DNA of 64,000 nt from Clostridium estertheticum subsp. estertheticum (GTDB taxonomy: Bacteria; Bacillota; Clostridia; Clostridiales; Clostridiaceae). Of the stretch, positions 36,019 to 46,878 are shown one piece after another. The notes under the pieces are model-generated. The model was given only the letters and a program-made list of their open reading frames with translations, did no database searches and was not told the origin of the DNA. The position numbers and the translations under genes were made by a program. The DNA lies in NCBI RefSeq assembly GCF_001877035.1, contig NZ_CP015756.1, positions 4,269,001 through 4,333,000 on the forward strand, in the 5' to 3' direction. The stretch's first letter is position 1. Each line of letters begins with the position of its first letter.

Positions 36019-37218
36019 TTATAAATTAAATTCATTTGCAACAATCTTTATAGCCTTTAGTTTATCACTAGTTTTAATTGCACAAGTAATTCTTATTTCT
36101 GATGTAGTAATCATTTTAATCTCGATATCATTTGCACTAAAAACCTTAAACATTCTAGCAGCTACTCCAGAGGTTGTCTTCATACCCAGACCCACCATAG
36201 AAAATTTAGTTATATCCTCATCAACTATAACTTTATTATCACCTGTTAATTTTTCTATAATTTTCAAACTATCCTTTAAGCTTTCTTTAGGAATTGTGAA
36301 TGACACACTCACCATTCCATCTACAGGTGATGATTGACTTATCATATCTATATTAACCCTTTTACTTCCTATAGCTTCAAATATCGTGGACAATATATTT
36401 ACATCTTTAGGTATATTCTTAAGAGTTACCGCAACATCATCATCATTTGTTGCAATACCAGTTACTGGTTTACTTTCCATATTCACGTTTTTTACCTCCT
36501 TAATTACAGTTCCTTTAATATCACTATCACTTAATCCTACGTATATAGGTATACCATATTTTTGAGCAAGCTCGATTGACCTTGAATGCATTATCTGAGC
36601 TCCTAAACTTGCAAGTTCAAGCATCTCTTCATATTCTATTTCATCTAATTTTTTAGCCTCGCTATAAGCTCTGGGATCTACACTATATATACCAGAAACA
36701 TCCGTATATATTTCACATCTTCCATCAAGCTTTACAGCTAATGCAACCGCAGTAGTATCAGAACCACCTCTACCAAGTGTAGTAATATCACCTTCTCCAT
36801 TTATTCCTTGAAAGCCAGCAACTATTACAATTTTACCTTCTTTTAAACTTTTTTTAATTTTGTTACCATGTATATCCTCAATTAATGCCTTACCATATTG
36901 TCCACTAGTCTTAATTCCAATTTGGTATGCGGTATAACTTATTGCATCATATCCAAGTCCCTTAATTGCCATAGCAAGTAATGCACTTGAAATTATTTCT
37001 CCCGTTGAGAGTAATGCATCTAATTCCCTTTTATCTGGCTCTTCTCCTATCCCTTTTGATAAGGATAATAAATCATCTGTAGTATCTCCCATAGCTGATA
37101 CTACTATTACTAAATCCGTATCCTTATCTTTTCTTTTTATTATACTTTGTGCGATCTTTTTAATTTTTTCTGTAGTACCTACAGATGAACCCCCATACTT
37201 TTGGACAACTACTGACAT
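36019..37218 (-). CDS. Aspartate kinase (monofunctional, lysine-type)
   Basis: Phosphorylates aspartate to commit carbon to lysine, methionine, threonine and diaminopimelate. The 399 residues start with the KYGGSSVG nucleotide motif, followed by the GFQGINGEGDITTLGRGGSD block and two C-terminal ACT domains that bind lysine as feedback inhibitor. No homoserine dehydrogenase fusion is present. A dedicated lysine riboswitch and the lysA partner show that this copy serves lysine/diaminopimelate synthesis. The start follows AGGAGATGATTTAATA. Confidence 0.96.
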   Translation of the reverse strand: MSVVVQKYGGSSVGTTEKIKKIAQSIIKRKDKDTDLVIVVSAMGDTTDDLLSLSKGIGEEPDKRELDALLSTGEIISSALLAMAIKGLGYDAISYTAYQIGIKTSGQYGKALIEDIHGNKIKKSLKEGKIVIVAGFQGINGEGDITTLGRGGSDTTAVALAVKLDGRCEIYTDVSGIYSVDPRAYSEAKKLDEIEYEEMLELASLGAQIMHSRSIELAQKYGIPIYVGLSDSDIKGTVIKEVKNVNMESKPVTGIATNDDDVAVTLKNIPKDVNILSTIFEAIGSKRVNIDMISQSSPVDGMVSVSFTIPKESLKDSLKIIEKLTGDNKVIVDEDITKFSMVGLGMKTTSGVAARMFKVFSANDIEIKMITTSEIRITCAIKTSDKLKAIKIVANEFNL

Positions 37219-37337
37219 TATTAAATCATCTCCTGGGTCGCTGCCTATTAACAGCTAATAATTTTACAACTTTTTCGAATCCTTATTATGTAATTAATAT
37301 TATTAAATTTTCTTCTATACTGTTAATACATGTTTCC

Positions 37338-37580
37338 AAAAAAAAATAATGCAGCAAAGGAACACCCTTGCTGCATAAAATATGTATTTTTACACAAACT
37401 TCGTGTACCTTGTAGCTCTCCACTAATAAATTAGTGACAACCCTACACATATTATGTGTAAAACCAGAAAATAATTTTACCAAATATATTTTCTTCGGCC
37501 ATAACTCCTTTTCTTATTTATCCTCGCTTGCATGCTCCAAATAAGTACTAATAGACACAGCACCTCTACCCTAGGTAGTT
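37338..37580 (-). promoter_or_regulatory. Lysine riboswitch (L-box) with terminator
   Basis: On the minus strand GGGTAGAGGTGC, then AAGAAAAGGAGTTATGGCCG, then the GGAGAGCTAC 3' block lie in L-box order (37405-37580). Downstream, ATGCAGCAA pairs with TTGCTGCAT, followed by nine T (37338-37376): the expression-platform terminator. Bound lysine should terminate transcription of aspartokinase and lysA. This accounts for most of the 37219-37748 gap. Confidence 0.93.
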
Positions 37581-37748
37581 TATTATTTAATTAGTCTCTA
37601 GTTTATCATAATATGTTTAGAAGTACAAGTGTCAATTATCTGAGTTTTTACTGAATTCTAAATTAACCTATACTATTTATATACACCTTTCAAAATAAAT
37701 AACATAACATATATATGACAATGTTATTTAAATTTAGGAGATGATAAA

Positions 37749-39590
37749 ATGTGCGGTATTGCAGGATGGATTAATTTGTACGCTAATATTGAAAAAGATA
37801 ATAGAATTCTTTTTAAAATGACCGATACATTAAAACAAAGAGGACCTGATGCCGGTGGTTTTCATTTTTCAAAGCATGCGCTTTTAGGTCATAGGCGTCT
37901 TGTGGTTGTTGATCCAGAAGGCGGCTCACAACCTATGACAAGAAAAATAGGCAATAATACCTATACTATCGTTTATAATGGTGAGCTATATAATACAGAA
38001 GACGTACGGAAGATATTAAAAGAAAATGGTTTTAGTTTTACCTCATATTCTGATACTGAAGTGCTTCTAGTAGCTTTTATTTTCTGGGGAGCCGAATGTG
38101 TTAAACATATAAACGGCATTTATGCCTTTGGAGTTTGGAATGAAACACATCAAACATTATTTTTAGCGAGAGATCCACTAGGGGTTAAGCCACTATTTTA
38201 TACACTCAAGGATAATTCATTAATTTTCGGTTCAGAGATAAAGACACTTTTAGCTCATCCGTTGGTAGACCCAATCCTTGATAAACAAGGTCTTACTGAG
38301 CTATTCGGCTTTGGACCTGCAAGACCTCTTGGTAGTGGCATCTTTCAAAATATAAAAGAATTACCACCATCGCATAACTTAATTTATAATAAGGAGGGTA
38401 TTAAAACAAAAGAATATTGGAAACTTACTGCTAAAACACATGATGAGAATTTATCTACAACTACAGATCACATACGTTCATTGCTTGTAGATTCAATAGA
38501 AAGGCAACTAGTTGCGGATGTTCCAGTGTGCACATTTTTATCTGGCGGTCTTGACTCAAGTATAATTTCGGCAGTAGCCTCTACCTATTTCAAGAAAAAT
38601 AATATGCCTAACTTGAACACCTATTCTATAGATTATGTTGATAATAGAAAGTTTTTTAAACCTACAGAATTTCAACCAAATACGGATGCAGACTGGATTT
38701 ATAAAATGGTAGACTATATTGGATCTGATCATCACGATATATTAATTGATACACCCGAGCTTTCCTCATATCTTAAAGATGCTGTTATGGCTACCGATTT
38801 ACCAGGTATGGCTGACGTAGACTCATCATTATATCTCTTTTGCAAAGAGGTAAGAAAAAATTCTACAGTTGCTCTTTCTGGCGAATGCGCTGATGAACTC
38901 TTTGGTGGTTATCCATGGTTTAGACGCGAGGAAGATATTAATGCGACTACATTCCCATGGTCAAAATTCGTAAATGATAGAAAAAGTATACTCTCTGGTG
39001 ATCTTCAGAGTCTTCCACTAGAAGAGTATGTTCAAGATAAATATGATGAAAGTTTAAGACAGGTTCCAGGTGTTCCTGGTGAAAGTCAAAGAGAGCATAG
39101 AATGAGAGAATTATTCTATTTAAATATAAAATGGTTTATGATAACCTTGCTTACAAGGAAAGATAGAATGAGTATGGCGAGTGGCCTTGAAGTAAGAGTT
39201 CCTTTTGCAGACCAAAGACTTGTAGAATATGCCTATAATATTCCTATGGATATGAAATATTATAAAGGACGTGAAAAAGGAATTCTACGTGAAGCTCTCA
39301 CGGGCCTTCTTCCAGATGATGTACTTTGGAGGAAAAAGAGTCCTTATCCAAAAACTCATAATCCAGGTTATACAATGGCTGTTCAAAAGCTTATGAATAA
39401 TATACTAAAGGATAAATCATCACCAATACTACAACTAATAGACCAAAAGCATGTTCAAGAAATAGTTGATTCAGGTGGTAATGCATATAAAAATCCTTGG
39501 TATGGTCAACTTATGACAGGGCCTCAACTTATAGCATATTTAATTCAAGTAAATACTTGGCTTAAAGAGTATAACGTTATATTAAAGTGA
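37749..39590 (+). CDS. asnB: Asparagine synthase, glutamine-hydrolysing
   Basis: Makes asparagine from aspartate, ATP and glutamine ammonia. The N-terminal glutaminase starts MCGIAGW, so the mature nucleophile is Cys2, and carries the RGPDAGGFHF and GHRRLVVVD blocks. The C-terminal synthetase domain has the PP-loop SGGLDSS (about residue 266) and the SGECADELFGGY block. At 613 residues it is complete. It is monocistronic, starting after AGGAGATGATAAA and ending at a perfect palindromic terminator. Confidence 0.97.
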   Translation: MCGIAGWINLYANIEKDNRILFKMTDTLKQRGPDAGGFHFSKHALLGHRRLVVVDPEGGSQPMTRKIGNNTYTIVYNGELYNTEDVRKILKENGFSFTSYSDTEVLLVAFIFWGAECVKHINGIYAFGVWNETHQTLFLARDPLGVKPLFYTLKDNSLIFGSEIKTLLAHPLVDPILDKQGLTELFGFGPARPLGSGIFQNIKELPPSHNLIYNKEGIKTKEYWKLTAKTHDENLSTTTDHIRSLLVDSIERQLVADVPVCTFLSGGLDSSIISAVASTYFKKNNMPNLNTYSIDYVDNRKFFKPTEFQPNTDADWIYKMVDYIGSDHHDILIDTPELSSYLKDAVMATDLPGMADVDSSLYLFCKEVRKNSTVALSGECADELFGGYPWFRREEDINATTFPWSKFVNDRKSILSGDLQSLPLEEYVQDKYDESLRQVPGVPGESQREHRMRELFYLNIKWFMITLLTRKDRMSMASGLEVRVPFADQRLVEYAYNIPMDMKYYKGREKGILREALTGLLPDDVLWRKKSPYPKTHNPGYTMAVQKLMNNILKDKSSPILQLIDQKHVQEIVDSGGNAYKNPWYGQLMTGPQLIAYLIQVNTWLKEYNVILK

Positions 39591-39594
39591 GCAA

Positions 39595-39642
39595 AAAAAG
39601 TATATATTACGCGTATTGCAATACGCGTAATATATACTTTTT
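39595..39642. terminator. Perfect palindromic bidirectional terminator
   Basis: A 48-base exact palindrome centred on TTGCAA, with arms reading AAAAAGTATATATTACGCGT outward. It lies between convergent asnB and the DUF3231-like gene, with T-runs at both ends. Confidence 0.85.
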
Positions 39643-39647
39643 CAGTT

Positions 39648-40640
39648 TTATGTAACTGGCTCCCCATAAATTGGGACTACTCTTGTCCAGCCTTTCATTT
39701 TCCCATACTTAAGATATTTGTCATAATAACTGAGCTCATCATCAAGGATATCAGTCCATAACTTACGCAAGGATTCATTCCTAATAGTCTCAATAATTGC
39801 TCTGAGATGAGCATCTAATGAAGCTAATTGCCAGCTTAGAATGATTCGGTACATAAACTTATCTGTAATCATTTCAGGGTCTATTGGAGTTGCTACCGGT
39901 AGTGATGATCTATTAGGCAACAGTATATTAAGCTTTAATGCTAACTTTTCAAGCTTGTTAACCTGCTTGTTGTAAATATATAACCCATGTTCAAGTATCA
40001 CTTTAAACTCAGTATCATGAGCAAAACCTGAGAATATACCAATGAGTTCAATTTGTTCATATCTCATAACAATATGATCCCAAATATGAAAGGCTTCTGA
40101 AGTTGAAAGCTGTTCTTTATCCTGAATAACAGCAGTTTTATAAGTAGGATATGTTTCCTCCCAGCCCTTCAATTTACCAAACTTATAAAGGGTATCAAAA
40201 TCCTGAAAATGTACCTTTAAATCTTCTATGATAATATTTCTTAAATTATCATTCGTACTAGTTGATCGAACCGCATGGCTTAGAGACATCAGCTGAGCTA
40301 CAAGATCATGGTATATCTTTTTATATATATAATCATCTGTTATATCATTAAGTCGAGTTGCAAATTTCACGTCCACCGGAGGTCTGTTTGGCATTATTAT
40401 ACGAAACTTTTCACCTAATTTTTCTAAATTATTTATTTGATTTTCAAAATTTTTCTGAAATCCACTTAGGATTGCTTCCCAATCTACGTCATGAACAAAG
40501 TTCTTAAATAATTGAACTGTTTGAGTGCTGACATATCTTGCTCTTAAAAGACTATATATATTAAATGCCTCCTGGATATCTACAACATCTTCTCTCTTAT
40601 GAACTTTCTTAATTAACGAAATTATATCCAATACCTTCAC
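39648..40640 (-). CDS. Two-repeat helical protein, DUF3231-like
   Basis: A 330-residue protein made of two similar halves of about 165 residues. Each has a long helix with a NxxNxLEKL-type signature (NQINNLEKLGEKFRIIMPNR and KQVNKLEKLALKLNILLPNR) and ends in a YxKxGKxKGW...P.Y tail (residues about 150-165 and 315-325). This repeat layout resembles DUF3231/four-helix ferritin-like families, but no metal ligands stand out. There is no signal peptide. A TTG at 40631 with AGGGG eight bases upstream is a likely start; the GTG at 40640 directly abuts that site. It is on the same strand as, and 77 bases after, the CheB/CheR gene. Confidence 0.65.
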   Translation of the reverse strand: MKVLDIISLIKKVHKREDVVDIQEAFNIYSLLRARYVSTQTVQLFKNFVHDVDWEAILSGFQKNFENQINNLEKLGEKFRIIMPNRPPVDVKFATRLNDITDDYIYKKIYHDLVAQLMSLSHAVRSTSTNDNLRNIIIEDLKVHFQDFDTLYKFGKLKGWEETYPTYKTAVIQDKEQLSTSEAFHIWDHIVMRYEQIELIGIFSGFAHDTEFKVILEHGLYIYNKQVNKLEKLALKLNILLPNRSSLPVATPIDPEMITDKFMYRIILSWQLASLDAHLRAIIETIRNESLRKLWTDILDDELSYYDKYLKYGKMKGWTRVVPIYGEPVT

Positions 40641-40717
40641 CCCTCAGTTTTAAATATTATTATTACTATGTGTAAAACAACTTATATATATACCTTGAGA
40701 GATGAAATTTCTATAAC

Positions 40718-43432
40718 TTACTGTTCATGATCAATAGACGCAGCGACTTCTCTATGACCTCGTTCTTCTTGATCCATCAACCTATTATTTGCAATTAACA
40801 GCTCGCCATCTTGATCCTCAATACGCTTTTGTAAAGCCAATTTTGATTTACTGAGCTCCGCCTCTATCGTTTTTAATTTAGTGATATTTACAAAAGTGAT
40901 TACTACACCATCACTTTTACCATTCAATGTGCGATAAGGCAAGATGGACGCATTGAACCAATTACCATCGCGAGACAATATCTGTTTTTCAACTGAAATC
41001 AGCGTGCTTTGCACCTGCCTAACATCATCTGTTAGTTCAGTATAAATAAGATCTGACACGATGTCAGTAACTGGTCTTCCTACGTCGCTTGGTATAAGCC
41101 TTGAGACTACAGTCATTTGATTGGTAAAGCGTTTAACAAGCAAATCATTATCCAAAAACAAGGTGGCAATCTTAGTGCTATCCATTAGATTTTTCATATC
41201 ATTTGTGACAAGTGACAGGCCGTCTAACTTATCCTGTAATTCAAAATTGATTGTCTTGAGCTCTTCATTTGAGGACTGTACTTCTTCCTTGGTTGTGGTA
41301 AGTTCCTCGTTCGTCGACTGAAGTTCTTCATTGCATGACTGTAGTTCCTCGTTGCTTGATTTGAATTCTTCTTGAGATATCTGCATTTCTACACTAGTAG
41401 CTTGCCACATTTGTCGAGCTTGTAGTAGCTCTCGCTCTAGTTCCCCATTCCGCTTATTACTGATAGGTGTTTGTCCAGTTACGCTTGTTTTTTCGCATAC
41501 AGTAGGAGTTGCTACGTCGGTAAAAACAATCATTACCATCCCTCGCAGCGTCTCTGGCTCTTTAAGCGGATTTACTGTAATATCTACCCTCAGCTCTCCA
41601 CCTTCATTTAGCACAATAGCACCCTTGGAAGTAACCACTTCTTTTCCACGAACAGCCTTGTAGAAAGCGTCATTCAGTTTATAGTTTAACCCTTCACGGG
41701 CCATGACAAAAATATTCCAATTAACCTTACCGGCGGCAGGTTCCAGGTACTTACCCGTTCTCCCAGTAATGTTGAGAATATCACCTTTACCATTAACAAG
41801 AACTGCAGCCGGTGAATAATATTGCAATACCAGCTTATCAGCTAGAGACTGCATGTTTTGAACCTCTTCCGACGGCTGGTTCGCTTCTGGTTGATACGGT
41901 GCAAAGGAGTTAGGAAATTCTATAGGCTCCTTCTGAATTAAAGGCCTAAGCCTCTGATAAATTCGCGATTTGAGATCAAGTGGGTTAAAAAGATCAGTAA
42001 AGTTCCCTACTGATTCCGCACTTCCTAAAAATAAAAATCCACCACTATTAAGACTGTAATGAAAAAGAGGAATTAACTTTTTCTGAATCTCTGGTGTCAA
42101 GTAGATAAGTAAGTTCCTGCAAATCATTATATCAACCTTTGTAAATGGAGGATCCTTAATCATGTTTTGCTGAGCAAATATGACCATATCCCGAATTTCC
42201 TTAACAACCTGATAGCCACGGTCCACCTTGCTAAAATACTTACTTAAACGTTCGCTGGAAATATCTTTTGTGATATTTTCAGAGAAAACCCCTTCCCGTG
42301 CTTTATCAATGGCTTCGGAGTCTAGATCAGTAGCAAAAATCTGAATAGAAAAGTCTTTGAAAGGCTTTAATTTATTTATCACCTCTTTAAAGACAATTGC
42401 TAAAGAGTAAGCCTCTTCGCCAGTAGAACAGCCAGAGATCCAAACTCGAACCGTATCAGTTGGCGACCTCTGTGCTAAGAGTGCAGGTATAACTTTGTCT
42501 TTTAGCAATTCCCACTCCACCTGTTCACGAAAGAAATTGGTAACCCCAATTAAGAATTCTTTAAATAACACTTCCAATTCTTGAGGATTCTTCTTTAAAA
42601 AGCCCACATATGTAGCTATATCATCAAATTGGTGAATACCCATGCATCGTTCAATCCTACGTTGTATAGTGTTTCTTTTATATGAAGAAAAATCATGCCC
42701 TGTGTATGATCGTAACATAGCTATAATATTGTCGAAGTAACCATTTAGTTTTTCTATCTGGTCCTGACCTTCCGCAACCATATTTGTCTTTTGTTCTATA
42801 TAAGAAATAATTTTTGAAGGCATTATCTCTACAGTCGATATAACATCTGCTACTTCTGTCTTAATAGCGCTACGAGGCATGCCATCATACTTAGCAGAGG
42901 AAGGTTCTTGAATAAATACACCTCCGCCTTTCTCCTTAATTTTTCTAATTCCCGCCGTACCGTCACTGCCCATACCCGATAGTATTACACCAACACTCCT
43001 CTCCCGCTTATCATTCGCAAGTGAGCAAAAAAAGAAATCTATAGGCAGATGCAGAGCGCTGGGCTGCCTATAATCAGAAATATGTATCACGTTATGTTTA
43101 ATAGTCATATCCTTATTTGGTGGAATTATGTAGACTTTGTCCGGCTCCACAAATATGTTTTCATAGGCCTGTACCACTTCCATACTTGTATCGCCCTGAA
43201 GTAACTCTACCAAAATATCCTTACTATCATTCTCCATGTGCTGAACTATAACATAAGCCAAGCCGCTATTTTTAGGCACATTAAGAAGAAAATCTGACAG
43301 AGCTTCCAATCCCCCTGCAGAGGCACCTATGCCAACAATTGAAAAGTCTGTTTTTGTTGTATCTATTTTAATATCATCACTACCATAATTTTTAGTCCCT
43401 ACTTTTGTATCACTGTTCTTATTCTTTTTCAT
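40718..43432 (-). CDS. CheB methylesterase-CheR methyltransferase-PAS fusion
   Basis: A 904-residue multidomain signalling protein. The N-terminal CheB-type esterase has catalytic S38 (GIGASAGGL), a histidine in VQHMEND and an aspartate in GMGSDGTAG. A CheR SAM-dependent methyltransferase follows (about 215-480; SGCSTGEEAYSL and ICRNLLIYL). After a PAS-like segment comes a long coiled coil of SSNEEL/STNEEL repeats (about 650-710) and a C-terminal PAS domain, ending in a short coil. There is no kinase or receiver domain here; the next upstream gene supplies the kinase. Base composition looks richer in G and C than its neighbours. Confidence 0.88.
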   Translation of the reverse strand: MKKNKNSDTKVGTKNYGSDDIKIDTTKTDFSIVGIGASAGGLEALSDFLLNVPKNSGLAYVIVQHMENDSKDILVELLQGDTSMEVVQAYENIFVEPDKVYIIPPNKDMTIKHNVIHISDYRQPSALHLPIDFFFCSLANDKRERSVGVILSGMGSDGTAGIRKIKEKGGGVFIQEPSSAKYDGMPRSAIKTEVADVISTVEIMPSKIISYIEQKTNMVAEGQDQIEKLNGYFDNIIAMLRSYTGHDFSSYKRNTIQRRIERCMGIHQFDDIATYVGFLKKNPQELEVLFKEFLIGVTNFFREQVEWELLKDKVIPALLAQRSPTDTVRVWISGCSTGEEAYSLAIVFKEVINKLKPFKDFSIQIFATDLDSEAIDKAREGVFSENITKDISSERLSKYFSKVDRGYQVVKEIRDMVIFAQQNMIKDPPFTKVDIMICRNLLIYLTPEIQKKLIPLFHYSLNSGGFLFLGSAESVGNFTDLFNPLDLKSRIYQRLRPLIQKEPIEFPNSFAPYQPEANQPSEEVQNMQSLADKLVLQYYSPAAVLVNGKGDILNITGRTGKYLEPAAGKVNWNIFVMAREGLNYKLNDAFYKAVRGKEVVTSKGAIVLNEGGELRVDITVNPLKEPETLRGMVMIVFTDVATPTVCEKTSVTGQTPISNKRNGELERELLQARQMWQATSVEMQISQEEFKSSNEELQSCNEELQSTNEELTTTKEEVQSSNEELKTINFELQDKLDGLSLVTNDMKNLMDSTKIATLFLDNDLLVKRFTNQMTVVSRLIPSDVGRPVTDIVSDLIYTELTDDVRQVQSTLISVEKQILSRDGNWFNASILPYRTLNGKSDGVVITFVNITKLKTIEAELSKSKLALQKRIEDQDGELLIANNRLMDQEERGHREVAASIDHEQ

Positions 43433-43559
43433 AGTAGCCCTCCATTAACAGATTTATGTACATATTATTATAACAAATTGTTTGTAACCAAAGTATAATA
43501 GTATTTAAACTTCTATATTTTTAAAATAATCTATTTTAATGATACATACACAAGTCGAT

Positions 43560-45008
43560 CTAATTTAAAGAGTAAATATCGGAAAACTCAATATCTATTC
43601 TCTCAATCCTTTCTTGCGATTCAGATTCAAACTCAAACACCTCAAATATATCATTATCTTTAGGAAGCACTATTATTGGAAGTACAATAATAAACTCTGT
43701 TCCTTTGCCGTATTCGCTCCTTACTGAAATTGTACCCCCATGTAACTCGACAAGTGATTTCACTATGGAAAGTCCTATACCACTACCTTCCTGTTTTCGT
43801 GTAAGTGACCTATCTACCTGTCTAAACCTATCAAAAATTATATTTAACTTATCAGGCGGAATTCCTATTCCTGTATCTTTTATGGATATTATAATGTTTT
43901 TCCCTTTATCATACATATTCACTTTCATACTCCCACCTGATCTTGTGAACTTTATCGAATTGGAAAGTAGATTTAGTATCACCCTTTCAATCTTTTCTGG
44001 ATCGCAAGACATTATACACTCCTCTATATCAGTATCAAAAATTAATTTAATAGATTTAGTTTTAATATACTCGGCTACTGACATAGTAACACTCTCCACA
44101 ACATTTACAATATTACAATTCTGTAAATGTAGATTAAAAAAACCTGCATCAAGTTTTGTAATATCAATCATATTATTAACGAGTCTTAATTGCCTATAAC
44201 AATTCTGCTTCATTATGCCAATATATTGTTTAAATTTTCTCTCTTTCTCATTAACTTCACTACCAGTTGTATATTTATCCAAAAGCTGCAAAGTACATAA
44301 AATTATATTTAAGGGCGTTCTCAGTTCATGAGAAAGATTACTGAAAAACTCCGTCTTTAAAGTTTCCGATAAAATTGTTTCATCTAATAGTTTTTTGTTT
44401 GTTATATCCACAAGAGATAAAACAACCCCTTTAATTAAATTGTCAAATGTACAGTATGGTGCGCATTTCAATAAATACCAACTACCATTTTTACTTTCAA
44501 TTTCCTTCTCATATAACATATGACTACTCAATACTTCAATTGCACCTATATTTAAATCATCATTGATGAGATTATTTGATATATCATGCATTGGACGCCC
44601 AATATCTTGTACCTTAAGGTTTATCTCTTTAGTAATACTAGGTGTAAACTTTCTTATACAAAGTTTGTCATCTAGAAAAATAGTTCCAATATCTGTACTA
44701 TTTAAATAGTTTGTCACATCACTATTTAGATCAGACAATTCTTGATTTTTATGTTGATACTGGGTATTGATTTTTAACAATTCATCATTTACTGCTTTAA
44801 ATTCTTCGTTTGCACTCAGTAGTTCTTCGTTATAAACAAGATGCTCCTCATTCGATGATTGAAGACATTCCTTAGTATGCTGCAATTCATCTTCAAGTCT
44901 CATAATCTTTTCAGTTAATATTTTTTCTATTTCATATTTGTTTATAACATTTTTATCTACATTGTGATCCCTACAATCTAGACTTATACTTGGATTTCTA
45001 TTTTTCAT
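43560..45008 (-). CDS. PAS-containing sensor histidine kinase
   Basis: A 482-residue cytoplasmic kinase. The N-terminus has a coiled coil with SSNEEH/ANEEF repeats like those of the adjacent CheB-CheR protein, then a PAS domain (about 115-205). Next comes a HisKA domain with the phosphorylated histidine in FFSNLSHELRTPLN, and a HATPase_c domain with N (LSNSIKF), G1 (DTGIGI), F and G2 (GSGIGLSIV) boxes. There is no membrane segment and no receiver. The ATG at 45008 is preferred over a GTG at 45017 because AGGAGG directly abuts the latter. A 10-bp inverted repeat (45122-45148) lies upstream. Confidence 0.9.
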   Translation of the reverse strand: MKNRNPSISLDCRDHNVDKNVINKYEIEKILTEKIMRLEDELQHTKECLQSSNEEHLVYNEELLSANEEFKAVNDELLKINTQYQHKNQELSDLNSDVTNYLNSTDIGTIFLDDKLCIRKFTPSITKEINLKVQDIGRPMHDISNNLINDDLNIGAIEVLSSHMLYEKEIESKNGSWYLLKCAPYCTFDNLIKGVVLSLVDITNKKLLDETILSETLKTEFFSNLSHELRTPLNIILCTLQLLDKYTTGSEVNEKERKFKQYIGIMKQNCYRQLRLVNNMIDITKLDAGFFNLHLQNCNIVNVVESVTMSVAEYIKTKSIKLIFDTDIEECIMSCDPEKIERVILNLLSNSIKFTRSGGSMKVNMYDKGKNIIISIKDTGIGIPPDKLNIIFDRFRQVDRSLTRKQEGSGIGLSIVKSLVELHGGTISVRSEYGKGTEFIIVLPIIVLPKDNDIFEVFEFESESQERIERIDIEFSDIYSLN

Positions 45009-45121
45009 AATGCGCACCTCCTTTTGTTTTATTATTTAAATAATCATATTATTAATCATAACATCAGTCTATTTATTCTTTAATACATATTATATTTCTA
45101 CAAATATACATACCTTCCTTT

Positions 45122-45148
45122 AATTATAGTGTTTTTACCACTATAATT
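45122..45148. repeat. Inverted repeat upstream of the histidine kinase
   Basis: AATTATAGTG and CACTATAATT form a perfect 10-bp stem around 7 bases, with no T-run. It is a possible operator for the signalling operon. Confidence 0.5.
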
Positions 45149-45212
45149 CATTCGCAACTTTCGTCAAACTCTGCGCATATAAAAACATGATATATACCTT
45201 TTTTAAATTTAA

Positions 45213-45246
45213 AAGGCCACGTTGAAATTAATTTCAACGTGGCCTT
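45213..45246. terminator. Palindromic terminator of the beta-glucoside operon
   Basis: A perfect 34-base palindrome with arms AAGGCCACGTTGAAATT and their complement, followed by T on the minus strand. Confidence 0.75.
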
Positions 45247-45383
45247 CAATGCATAAATCTTATATTAAATCATCTCCTGCGGAGCTGAAATTAACGACTT
45301 CAGAAGGAGATTTATATTCCCACTGAAGTTTTCTATTTATTAGAGTATACAACTCCCACTTATAAAAGTAGGAGACTTTCCTT
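45247..45383. other. Hairpin-rich spacer, possible IS200/IS605-type end remnant
   Basis: After the beta-glucosidase stop there are three imperfect hairpins: CTCC/GGAG around 45276, ACTTCAG/CTGAAGT (about 45296-45330) and CTCCCACTT/AAGTAGGAG (about 45351-45373). The last resembles the palindromic ends left by IS200/IS605 elements, but there is no transposase or TnpB fragment. With the upstream spacer this fills the 45018-45383 gap. Confidence 0.35.
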
Positions 45384-46823
<1,440 letters not shown>

Positions 46824-46878
46824 CTATTATTCATTACTTTTTACTTACTCATTTTTTATATTCCAAATTATTTTTTAA

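Noticed and set aside
39595-39642. The 48-base perfect palindrome as a phage attachment or replication site
   Set aside because: It lies between convergent genes with T-runs on both outer sides, which a bidirectional terminator explains.
43705-44199. A 164-codon plus-strand open frame inside the histidine kinase gene
   Set aside because: It is antisense to the conserved HisKA/HATPase region, with no start signal and no recognisable domain.
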